From Planctomycetaceae bacterium (GTDB taxonomy: Bacteria > Planctomycetota > Planctomycetia > Planctomycetales > Planctomycetaceae): a DNA stretch of 32,014 nucleotides. Shown here piece by piece: positions 19,560 to 27,273 of this stretch. The DNA is taken from assembly GCA_013813775.1 (NCBI GenBank), contig JACCRE010000326.1, positions 1-32,014 on the forward strand, given 5' to 3'. The position numbers and the translations under genes were made by a program. Each line of letters opens with the position of its first letter. The first letter of the stretch is position 1. The notes under the pieces are model-generated. The model did no database searches. It saw only the letters and a list, made by a program, of their open reading frames with translations, and was not told the DNA's origin.

Positions 19560-19946
19560 TCAGGCATTGGCGCCGTCCTCCAAGGTGACTCGCTTCCATT
19601 CCGCGACGGCGATCGGCCAGAAGCCGCGCCACCAATAGATCGCGACCGCAAGCGTGGCGAGAGCGATCGCGGGCACAACGGCCGGCAATTCAAGCCTGCC
19701 GGTCGCGTTGGCCCAGTAGAGCGGCACGAACACGACCGCTCCCGCGAGCAACGCGATCAACCAGGCGGGAAAGACCCACAGAATCGCGACCAGCACACCG
19801 GCGGTGAACGCTTCCCAGACGACCCTCAACGTGATGGGTCGGTCACTTAGATTTCGCACGACGAGCACTGCGACCGTCCAACAGATTAAACCGGGCGGAC
19901 CAAGCAGGATCGAACATCCGAAAACTTCACAGAGTCCTGGTTCCAT
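19560..19946 (-). CDS. Small integral membrane protein, unknown function
   Basis: The 128-residue protein has a cysteine/glycine-containing N-terminus and three to four hydrophobic segments: about 13-30, 46-62, 64-78 and 88-107. Between the first two segments lies a charged loop (RNLSDRPITLRVVWE), and the C-terminus is hydrophilic and charged. No family was recognised. It starts at ATG 19944-19946 with no strong ribosome-binding site. The consistent membrane-segment pattern argues it is real rather than an antisense shadow; the opposite strand has no competing gene. Confidence 0.65.
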   Translation of the reverse strand: MEPGLCEVFGCSILLGPPGLICWTVAVLVVRNLSDRPITLRVVWEAFTAGVLVAILWVFPAWLIALLAGAVVFVPLYWANATGRLELPAVVPAIALATLAVAIYWWRGFWPIAVAEWKRVTLEDGANA

Positions 19947-20033
19947 GGTGGAAGTCTATCGACGACGTTCCAATCGGGTCCGTGGATCATCAGATTTTTA
20001 TTGACGGCGACAAGTTCAACGACGGAGCCACGC

Positions 20034-21296
20034 ATGCCTTCACGCCGTGCCTTTCTCGCTACGTCCGCTGCCGCGATGGCCGGATCACTACTTCCGCGGT
20101 GCGGTTGGGGAGCCGAGCCAACCTATCAGGCGAACGTGCCCCTTCGCGTGATCACACAAGGCCCCCGCCATCATTGGTTCGGCTATTACGACAAGTGGCA
20201 GTTCGATCCGAACGATCGCTTCGTGCTGTCGAACGAAGTGCCGTTCGAGCATCGCTCGCCGACGGAAAGCGACGTCATCACCGTCGGCTACGTCGATCTC
20301 GAGGACGGCGACACGTGGACATCGATCGGCGAGAGCCGCGCCTGGGGCTGGCAGCAGGGCTGCATGTTGCAGTGGGTGCCGAACACGGCGTCGACCGTGA
20401 TCTGGAACGATCGCGACGGCGATCGCTTCGTCTCCCGCATCCTCGACGTGAAGTCCGGCGTGGGCCGGACGCTGCCGCACGCGATCTACACGCTGAGTCC
20501 CGACGGGAAGACCGCCATCACGACTGATTTCCGGCGGCTGAACGAGTTGCGGCCTGGATATGGCTATTCTGGCATCGACGATCCGAACCGCGACGTGATG
20601 CGACCGGACGACGTCGGCATCTGGAGCGTCGATCTCGCCAGCGGCGATGCGAAGCTCATCATCCCCGTCGCTCAAGCCGCGGCGATCGGCGAACAGACGC
20701 CCGACATGGCCGACGGCAAGCACTACTTCAATCATCTGCTGTTCAACACCGACGGTACTCGCTTCATCTTTCTGCACCGCTGGCGTCCCGATCGAGGCCG
20801 AGGCAACTTTCGCACGCGGATGTTCACGGCCAATGCCGACGGCAGCGACCTCTATGTTCTCGACTCGTCGGGCGAGACGAGCCACTTCATCTGGCGCGAC
20901 CCGCAGCACGTGTGTGCCTGGACGAAACCCGCTGGCAAGCCCGCGGGCTTTTATCTCTTCAAGGATCAAACGGACGAAATCACCCCCGTCGGCCCCGGCG
21001 TGATGACGGTGAACGGGCACAACACCTATCTGCCCGTCGGCGAAATCGGCGAGTGGATCCTCAACGACACCTATCCCGACAAAGACCGCATGCAAACGGT
21101 CTACCTGTATCACGTGCCGATCGGAAAACGCACCGACCTCGGCCGCTTCCCCTCACCGCCCGCCTACACCGGCGAATGGCGCTGCGATACGCACCCGCGT
21201 TACTCGCACAGCGGGAAGCTGGTGTGCATCGATTCGCCGCATGAGAGCGAGGGGCGGCAGCTGCATCTGGCGGATGTGAGCGAGATCGTAAGTTGA
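20034..21296 (+). CDS. Tat-exported TolB/WD40-like beta-propeller protein
   Basis: The 420-residue protein starts MPSRRAFLATSAAAMAGSLL, a textbook twin-arginine signal. ATG 20034 is preferred over the in-frame start at 20001 because GGAG (20024-20027) lies 6 nt upstream and the Tat motif falls at the terminus. The body repeats propeller-like blades ending in YVDLEDGD, SVDLASGDAKLI and SDLYVLDSSGE-type strands, resembling TolB-like or oligogalacturonate-lyase-type propellers. I recognise it as a conserved but uncharacterised bacterial family (HWFGYYDKWQFDP near residue 45). Catalytic residues are not identifiable. A polysaccharide-related role is possible but unproven. Confidence 0.85.
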   Translation: MPSRRAFLATSAAAMAGSLLPRCGWGAEPTYQANVPLRVITQGPRHHWFGYYDKWQFDPNDRFVLSNEVPFEHRSPTESDVITVGYVDLEDGDTWTSIGESRAWGWQQGCMLQWVPNTASTVIWNDRDGDRFVSRILDVKSGVGRTLPHAIYTLSPDGKTAITTDFRRLNELRPGYGYSGIDDPNRDVMRPDDVGIWSVDLASGDAKLIIPVAQAAAIGEQTPDMADGKHYFNHLLFNTDGTRFIFLHRWRPDRGRGNFRTRMFTANADGSDLYVLDSSGETSHFIWRDPQHVCAWTKPAGKPAGFYLFKDQTDEITPVGPGVMTVNGHNTYLPVGEIGEWILNDTYPDKDRMQTVYLYHVPIGKRTDLGRFPSPPAYTGEWRCDTHPRYSHSGKLVCIDSPHESEGRQLHLADVSEIVS

Positions 21297-21301
21297 AGCT
21301 C

Positions 21302-21376
21302 TCCGAGCCGCGACCGTAAGGGAGCGTCGCCAGACGGCGGCACTATTCCCTCGCTCCCTCACGGTCGCGGCTCGGA
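21302..21376. repeat. 25-bp near-perfect palindrome between convergent genes
   Basis: 21302-21326 pairs with 21352-21376 over 25 bp with a single mismatch, around a 25-nt loop that contains a small CGCC/GGCG hairpin. The left arm core GAGCCGCGACCGT recurs at 15281-15293. It lies between the propeller-protein stop codon (21296) and the secA-like stop codon (21385), a position suited to a bidirectional terminator. No U-run is present. Confidence 0.85.
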
Positions 21377-21384
21377 AGTCCCAA

Positions 21385-23322
21385 TCACTCCGTCAATTCC
21401 AGATACGGATCCAACCCCATCTTCGCGTAACTTTGCGTCCGCTGCTTCTCGTGCTTCAGCATCTCTTTGCGTTGCTTGCGGTGCTGGCGTTCGATGGTGC
21501 GTTGCGTGCCCTTGAAGCGTTTCACCCAGCCGGCGTCGAGAACATCGGCGGTTCCGGCCTGCTTGAGCCAGCGGAGACGTTTCTCGGGTGGCCAGAAACG
21601 CAACAATTCGTCTTCAAGGGATAAAAAGAACTGGTAACTGCCGGGGTCGCCTTGCCGGGCCGCGCGGCCGACAAGTTGGCGATCGATGCGGCTGGCCGAG
21701 TGCATTTCGGTGGCGACGACGTGCAGGCCGCCGGTTTTGCGGGCCACGTCGTCGAGCAGAATGTCGGTGCCGCGGCCGGCCATGTTCGTGGCGATCATCA
21801 CGGCGCCGCTCCGGCCGGCTCGCGAAACGATTTCGGCTTCTTTCTCGGGATAGCGGGCGTTGAGGACTTCGTGGCGGATGCCGCGCGTCGCGAGCTTCTC
21901 GGCAAGTGCCTCCGAGGCTTCGACGCTCGGCGTCCCGATGAGGACCGCTCGGCCTTCCGCGCTTAATCGCTCGGTCTCTTCGGCGACGGCGCGCCACTTC
22001 GCTTCGAGCGTGCGAAACACCCGCGGCTTGAGGCCCTTGCGGATGCAGGGGCGGTTCGTCGGAATCACCGAGACGTTGATCGAATACGTCTTCTTGAGTT
22101 CGCCGCGCACGGCCCACGCCGTTCCGGTCATGCCGGCGAGATTCTGGTAACGCCGAAAGAAAGCCTGGACGGTGATGCGGGCCGCCTGGCCGGTGAGGGC
22201 GGTGATGGGGATGCGTTCCTTGGCTTCGACGGCCTGATGCAGCCCGTCCTGCCACTTGCGGCCGTCCATCGTGCGGCCCGTCGATTCATCGACGATCACG
22301 ATCTTGTCTTCGACGATCACGTAATCCCGGTCGCGGACGAAGCCGTGCTGGGCGACGAGCAACTTCTCGACGGTCTCGTAGATCTTCTCCATGTCGATCG
22401 CTTCGATCAGCTTCGGCTTGCCGGTCAGCAGCACCTTGCGGCAGCCGTGATCGGTGAGACGCGCTTCGCGGCGATCAGGCTTGAAGAGAAAGTCGCTGTT
22501 GCGTTCGAGCTTGGACGCCGTGAGTCGGCTCCAGCGCAACAGGTTGACCGTCGCGGGATCGTTCTGACGGGTCAGCCCGATGATCAGCGGCGTGCGAGCC
22601 TCGTCGACGAGCACGCTGTCGGCTTCGTCGACGAGGGCGAAGTAGTGGCCCCGCTGGACGGGCAGTTCCTGCTCGCCCGCGCCGGTGCCGAAGGGCCGGG
22701 TGCGTTCGACGTCGCCTTCCTCGGCACCTTTTCGCAGGCGATCGCGCAGAAAGTCGAAGCCGAATTCTTTCGCGGTGCCGTAGGTCACGTCTTTCGCGTA
22801 GTTCTCTCGGCGTTCGTCCGGCTCCATATCGGTGAGGATGACGCCGACGCTCACGCCGAGCGCTTCATAGATCGGCCCCATGTGCTCGGCGTCGCGCTTG
22901 GCGAGGTAGTCGTTCACCGTGACGACGTGACAGCCCTTGCCGACGAGGGCCCGCAGGAACCCCGCGGGCACCGCGGTGAGCGTCTTGCCTTCGCCGGTCT
23001 GCATCTCGGCGATGTGCCCTTCAAACAGCGCGATCGCCCCCATGACCTGCACGGGGAAGTGACTCATGCCCTTTGTGCGGCGCGAAGACTCGCGAACGAG
23101 TGCATACGCCTCGGGCAGCAGGCTCCGCAGCGTCGTTCCGCTCTTGGCCTTCCAGCGCAGTTCCGAACCGCGGCGATGCAGGTCGTGGTCGGAGAGTTCG
23201 CGAAACGTCTCCGAGAGCCGAATGATCCGTTTCGCCTCCGCCCGCCAACGACTAAGCCGCGACGACGACGGGCGAAAGCCGCCGGCGACGGAGTGGACGA
23301 CGAGGGACGTGAGACCGGGCAT
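21385..23322 (-). CDS. Short SecA-like preprotein translocase ATPase
   Basis: The 645-residue SecA homologue drives protein export through SecYEG or a related channel. NBD1 has Walker A MQTGEGKT (107-114) and Walker B LVDEADSVLVDEARTPLII (230-248). A preprotein-crosslinking region is at about 250-350. NBD2 has MTGTA (398-402), TNMAGRGTDI (512-521) and QLVGRAARQGDPG (549-561). Canonical SecA (about 840-900 residues) continues with the helical scaffold, helical wing, two-helix finger and a zinc-binding tail. Here only about 85 mostly basic residues follow. The ATPase motifs look intact. The missing parts are normally essential, so this should be an accessory translocase, with the housekeeping SecA elsewhere. 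It is divergent from the GspE-like gene. Confidence 0.9.
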   Translation of the reverse strand: MPGLTSLVVHSVAGGFRPSSSRLSRWRAEAKRIIRLSETFRELSDHDLHRRGSELRWKAKSGTTLRSLLPEAYALVRESSRRTKGMSHFPVQVMGAIALFEGHIAEMQTGEGKTLTAVPAGFLRALVGKGCHVVTVNDYLAKRDAEHMGPIYEALGVSVGVILTDMEPDERRENYAKDVTYGTAKEFGFDFLRDRLRKGAEEGDVERTRPFGTGAGEQELPVQRGHYFALVDEADSVLVDEARTPLIIGLTRQNDPATVNLLRWSRLTASKLERNSDFLFKPDRREARLTDHGCRKVLLTGKPKLIEAIDMEKIYETVEKLLVAQHGFVRDRDYVIVEDKIVIVDESTGRTMDGRKWQDGLHQAVEAKERIPITALTGQAARITVQAFFRRYQNLAGMTGTAWAVRGELKKTYSINVSVIPTNRPCIRKGLKPRVFRTLEAKWRAVAEETERLSAEGRAVLIGTPSVEASEALAEKLATRGIRHEVLNARYPEKEAEIVSRAGRSGAVMIATNMAGRGTDILLDDVARKTGGLHVVATEMHSASRIDRQLVGRAARQGDPGSYQFFLSLEDELLRFWPPEKRLRWLKQAGTADVLDAGWVKRFKGTQRTIERQHRKQRKEMLKHEKQRTQSYAKMGLDPYLELTE

Positions 23323-23585
23323 GGTCGAAGGGGGTGATCAAGGAGCAAGAGCGAGGGGACGCGGCGTCGCAATTCTACGCCACCGACGTTCAGATTCGTC
23401 CACCTGCGAACGAGAACTTCGACTTCGCTCTGAACGGACGAGCCTCCCGAGCCCCCGCCTCCCGAACAGTGGGTGCTTTTCAATCCTTGGCGCGCGTGCC
23501 AGAATAGCAGCGGCTCGCGTCGCGGCGAGCATTGGCCCGGCCGGGTGGCCGTAGTTGGGCGGATGAGTCAGTCGGAGGTGTCGGG

Positions 23586-24896
23586 GTGATCTTTCGTCGA
23601 AGCAAACAGGTGGAGGTCGAGGACGAGCCGGAGATCGAGTACGTCCTGTTTCAGGGTCCGCTGAACGGCGTCCAGCCGAATCTCGCCGCGAACGCCAAAC
23701 TGGCGCAGGCGGCCCTCGTCCCGACCAAAGAGCTGATCACCGACGCGATCCTGCGTCGCGCCGAGATGATTCGCCTCGACCCGAAAGGGAACGCGGCGGT
23801 CGTGCGGCTCTATGTCGACGGCGTGCCCTATCCCGCAGCGCGGATGCCGCGGCAGCAGGGAACGGCGGTCACGCAGATGATCAAGCTGCTCTCGGGGCTT
23901 GATATTAAAGAGCGAAATGCGGGCCAGGCCGGTGGATTGAACGCCGAGCACGAGAGCGTCAAGTATCAGTTGAAGGTGCAGGTCGCCCCGGGCGACGGTG
24001 CCGAACGCCTGATCGTGCGCATCGAAAACCTGAAGACACGACCCGAGAAGCCGGAAGATCTCGGATTCTCTCAAACGATGCGCGATAAGCTCCGCGAGCG
24101 GACGACCGACCATCCCGGTGCGGTCTTCTGCTGCGGACCCGGCGGAAGCGGCGTGACGACCACCACGTTCGGCATCCTGCGGGCGCTTGATCCTTACACC
24201 CGCACGATTCTGACGCTCGGCGACACCGAGGGGCGCAAGCTCATCGCGATGAATCCCTTCGAGTGGGAGGCGTCGGAAGGGCTTGAACGGGGGATCCAGC
24301 GAGTCCTGCGCATCGAGCCGAACGTGCTGTTCGTCGATCCGGTGCGAGATGCCGAGACCGCGAAATTGCTGTTCAAGTACTCGGACACCGTGTCGTTCGT
24401 GGGCGAACTTCCCGCGAAAGACGTCGCGACCGGCGTGCAGCAGCTCGTGCAATGGACCGGCGACACGAACGTCGTGGCCGAAGGGCTGAACGCTCTCGTG
24501 AGCCCGAAGCTCATCCGCAAGCTGTGCGAGAAGTGCAAGCAGGTGTTCAAGCCGAATCCGAAGGCCATCGCGAAACTGGGTCTGCCGCCCGAGACGCACG
24601 TCTTGTTCCGACCGCCTCGTCCGCCGGTCGCTGGCACGCCCGAGGCCGACGCCTGGGTGCCTTGCCACAAATGCGGCGGCATCGGCTACCTCGGCCGAAC
24701 CGGCATCTTTGAGATCCTCGAGATGTCTCCCGGCATGAAAGACGTGGTGCGAGCCGGCGGCTCGCCGCAGCAGATCCGCCAGCAGATGAAAGCCGACGGC
24801 ATGCAGCTCTTCCAGAAAGAGGCGTTGCGGCTCGTCGCGGAAGGCGTGACGGCGCTCGAAGAGGTGCAGCGCGTGTTCCAGCAACCTGCCGCCTGA
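23586..24896 (+). CDS. GspE/PilB-like protein with degenerate ATPase site
   Basis: The 436-residue relative of type II secretion/type IV pilus assembly ATPases is probably not an ATPase. The Walker A position reads GPGGSGVT (184-191) with Val190 in place of the essential Lys. The Walker B/Asp-box region reads LFVDPVRD (248-255) instead of MVGEIRD. The HTNDA box is replaced by PAKDVA (276-281). The C-terminal zinc-binding cysteines remain (C314, C317, C360, C363), as does the GYLGRTGIFEIL motif. The start is GTG 23586, preceded by GGAGG (23574-23578) with 7 nt spacing; ATG 23564 is out of frame. The reading frame is clean and full, which argues for selection rather than decay. Confidence 0.88.
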   Translation: MIFRRSKQVEVEDEPEIEYVLFQGPLNGVQPNLAANAKLAQAALVPTKELITDAILRRAEMIRLDPKGNAAVVRLYVDGVPYPAARMPRQQGTAVTQMIKLLSGLDIKERNAGQAGGLNAEHESVKYQLKVQVAPGDGAERLIVRIENLKTRPEKPEDLGFSQTMRDKLRERTTDHPGAVFCCGPGGSGVTTTTFGILRALDPYTRTILTLGDTEGRKLIAMNPFEWEASEGLERGIQRVLRIEPNVLFVDPVRDAETAKLLFKYSDTVSFVGELPAKDVATGVQQLVQWTGDTNVVAEGLNALVSPKLIRKLCEKCKQVFKPNPKAIAKLGLPPETHVLFRPPRPPVAGTPEADAWVPCHKCGGIGYLGRTGIFEILEMSPGMKDVVRAGGSPQQIRQQMKADGMQLFQKEALRLVAEGVTALEEVQRVFQQPAA

Positions 24897-24918
24897 CGTT
24901 TCGCGCGCGGAGCTGTTT

Positions 24919-24947
24919 GAAGCCACCGGCCGCAGCCGGTGGGCTTC
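24919..24947 (+). terminator. Hairpin after the GspE-like gene
   Basis: GAAGCCACCGGC (24919-24930) pairs with GCCGGTGGGCTTC (24935-24947), 12 bp with one bulged base and a CGCA loop. It lies 22 bp past the stop codon. The following sequence (TGTCACGTC) is not T-rich. The rest of 24948-25199 holds no gene. Confidence 0.6.
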
Positions 24948-25199
24948 TGTCACGTCATTCTATCGAAAGAACGTGCCGGTGGGATCGTTCCGGCGGTGCG
25001 GTGCGTGCCGAACGTGCCGGTTCTGCGAAATTCGCCGACTCCGCCGAAAGTGCGGGCGACCGTCAGCCGATCATAGAGTTGCGGGTGGCTTCCGAACCGG
25101 GTGTTCCGGTGAAGGAGTCGCTCTGCCGGTCAATTCCGTGCCGGGCCTTTAGGTTCGTTGCACGGGCGTCCCGATGGATCGCATCGAAGGTCGTCACGG

Positions 25200-25457
25200 A
25201 TGAAGCTCTTCAGCCCGAACCATCTCGGCCGACTGGTGGTGCTCTCCTGCGGCGCCTTTCCGCTGCTGGGCATCGGTTGCCAAGGCAGCGTCGGCGGCCA
25301 AACGCTGCCGAGCGCGTACTATCTGCGCGACGACGTGCAGTATTTCCCGGCCGGCCCGGAATTCCTCCTGCCGAACCAGGAGCGGGTTCTCGAGGAATAC
25401 CGCCTCGAACAGCAGGCCATTCAGCAGGGCTTGCAGCCCGCCCCGCCATTGCCGTAA
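25200..25457 (+). CDS. Small exported protein (planctomycete-type YYLRDDVQYF family)
   Basis: The 85-residue protein has a basic N-terminus and a hydrophobic stretch (about 11-26) ending in GIGC, followed by a conserved-looking core (TLPSAYYLRDDVQYFPAGPE, residues 35-54) and a charged, glutamine-rich tail. The hydrophobic part could be a Sec signal; GIGC is a poor lipobox, so lipidation is uncertain. I recall similar TLPSxYYLxDDVQYFPxGPEF proteins in planctomycetes, of unknown function. The start is ATG 25200 (MKLFSPNHLG). The same-strand GspE-like gene is about 300 bp upstream, separated by a hairpin. Confidence 0.8.
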   Translation: MKLFSPNHLGRLVVLSCGAFPLLGIGCQGSVGGQTLPSAYYLRDDVQYFPAGPEFLLPNQERVLEEYRLEQQAIQQGLQPAPPLP

Positions 25458-25546
25458 AGCGTAAGCGACGCGATCAAATGAAATCGAAGCCGCTGTGTTG
25501 CAGCCCTTCGCCTTCACTTGCGCAGGGATCGAGACCGCATATCGGC

Positions 25547-27121
25547 TTAAGGACGTGAGGCTCGCTGGGCGGACCTTCGACGAATCTCGTCAATCGCCCG
25601 GTCGAGCATGGTGTCTTTCGGGCCTGCCATCGTCTCCAAATCGACGCCAGCTTCGAGATCGGGAACGACTCCCTGGCCGTCGATCAATGTGCCGTCGCTC
25701 GTCAAGAAGACGGAAGTCGAGGTGACGACGATTTCAGTCTTCGATATCGGTAGCGGGAAGTACTGAGTCGCCCCTGCCCCGCCTCTCGTCTGCTCACCAA
25801 CGACGGTGACCTGCGGCAGACTCTGAAGGCCTGCCGCAATAATCTCGGCGGCGGAAAAACAGTGCCGATCGACGAGAACGACTACGGGTCGGTCGTACAC
25901 GGTCACCGACTCGGGCGGTACCGCTTTGGCAAATCGCGAAAACGAATAAGGAAGGATTCGCGGTTCCACTGACGGCGGCGCGAAAAGGACTACCCGGTCG
26001 ACTGTGGGAATCGCTGCAGGGGACGACCAAACGCTGCGAACGCCGTCGAGGGCACACGCGACAAATTGACGGCCGTCAGACGTCAGCTCGGGCGAATCTG
26101 CGGCATAAACCGGGACGTTCGCTGCGACGGGCAGTCCGGCACGGCCGCGCTCGATGGCGACGACCTGCCGCGGCGACTCGGCGCCGGCAAGCCATGTCCC
26201 GAGAACACTTAGTGCTTCGGTTCCCGCGCCCCCTTCGTTGTTTCGAAGGTCAACGACCAGCCCCTGAGTGTTGCGAAGCCTTGGCATTGCTTCGATCAAC
26301 TGTTCTACCCCGTCGGCGGCGGGGTTGGGAAGCCACAGGTAGCCAATGTTCCCGTCGAGCACGGTCCAGCGGCGGTCGAGGCTTTTCAGAAAGAGATTGT
26401 ACTTCAGCAAAGAGAATCGTTCGTGTGTGACGCCGTCGACAGTCAGTGTCTTGCGTCGTCCGTCTGACGACTCCAGAGTGACTTGGAACGTCGGCGGGTC
26501 GTCCATATGCAAAACGCTGCGAAAGTAGCCGACGTATCGCAGGTGAATGCAAGCCGCCACACGATTCGCGAGCGGATTCGACCGCGGGAAATAGGGCACT
26601 GCGGCAGCGACCCACTTCTCGATTCCGACCCCGTCGATCGCCGTCACAAAAGGATAGTCTGCGTTCCAGAGCTGACTTCGGCGATTCGAAGATGGATCCG
26701 TCGCAATGTAACGATCGCCGACGGGCTCAACGCCAAACGGAGCAGTTCGATTCGAGACCTCGCGGAAGGAGGGATGTAACGATCCGACCTTCGCGTGCCC
26801 ATCTCCGCTGCAGGCCAACAGCTTCTGCACCTCAAGATTGAAGTACGCGATAGAGAGGTTTGACTTCTCTCGCAGTGTCGCTATTGCAGCGTCATGGTCT
26901 GCATCATTCAGGTTAGAAAGCAGCCATTCCTCATCGATGATACGTTGTAGCTCATCAAGGTCGCGGCCGATCTCCTCGACAGTCAATACGGTATCGAGCG
27001 AAGGTGGAGCGCCGATGTCTGCATCGCCATCGGCAGACGCTGGGAGCGGCCGGAAAAGCACCAATACTACGGCCACAATCGTCGTCGCGGCGAACGCGAG
27101 GACACGGTCGGTTGTGTTCAT
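25547..27121 (-). CDS. S41-family (C-terminal-processing/tricorn-like) peptidase
   Basis: The 524-residue serine protease has a signal peptide or anchor at about 6-30 (VLAFAATTIVAVVLVLF then ASA). An N-terminal domain with GDGHAKV (106-112) is followed by the S41 catalytic domain: DLRNNEGG (291-298), the nucleophile in RHCFSAAEIIAAG (Ser423) and VGEQTRGGAG (441-450). GQGVVPDLEAGVDLE (482-496) is the usual closing S41 element. This layout resembles the IRBP/tricorn-core branch rather than CtpA, which has an SxxxK dyad and a PDZ domain. Start ATG 27119-27121 is chosen because it precedes the signal sequence; an upstream in-frame start only adds 13 unlikely residues. Substrate unknown. Confidence 0.88.
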   Translation of the reverse strand: MNTTDRVLAFAATTIVAVVLVLFRPLPASADGDADIGAPPSLDTVLTVEEIGRDLDELQRIIDEEWLLSNLNDADHDAAIATLREKSNLSIAYFNLEVQKLLACSGDGHAKVGSLHPSFREVSNRTAPFGVEPVGDRYIATDPSSNRRSQLWNADYPFVTAIDGVGIEKWVAAAVPYFPRSNPLANRVAACIHLRYVGYFRSVLHMDDPPTFQVTLESSDGRRKTLTVDGVTHERFSLLKYNLFLKSLDRRWTVLDGNIGYLWLPNPAADGVEQLIEAMPRLRNTQGLVVDLRNNEGGAGTEALSVLGTWLAGAESPRQVVAIERGRAGLPVAANVPVYAADSPELTSDGRQFVACALDGVRSVWSSPAAIPTVDRVVLFAPPSVEPRILPYSFSRFAKAVPPESVTVYDRPVVVLVDRHCFSAAEIIAAGLQSLPQVTVVGEQTRGGAGATQYFPLPISKTEIVVTSTSVFLTSDGTLIDGQGVVPDLEAGVDLETMAGPKDTMLDRAIDEIRRRSAQRASRP

Positions 27122-27162
27122 AGATGTTCCAGGTCGTCGAGAGGCAAAGCAGCGCCTCAAGC

Positions 27163-27182
27163 AAAAGACGCCTTCGGCGGTC
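27163..27182 (-). terminator. Terminator-like hairpin after the decarboxylase gene
   Basis: On the minus strand GACCGCC pairs with GGCGTC (one bulged C) around a GAA loop and is followed by TTTT. It lies about 90 bp beyond the keto-acid decarboxylase stop codon and 42 bp before the S41 start. The stem is short. Confidence 0.35.
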
Positions 27183-27273
27183 GTTCTGCGAATCCGTATC
27201 TGTATTACGCGATCCGCCGTGCTCGTTACGCGCTGACAATACGGAATATCGCCGATCGCGGTTCAGAACGACG

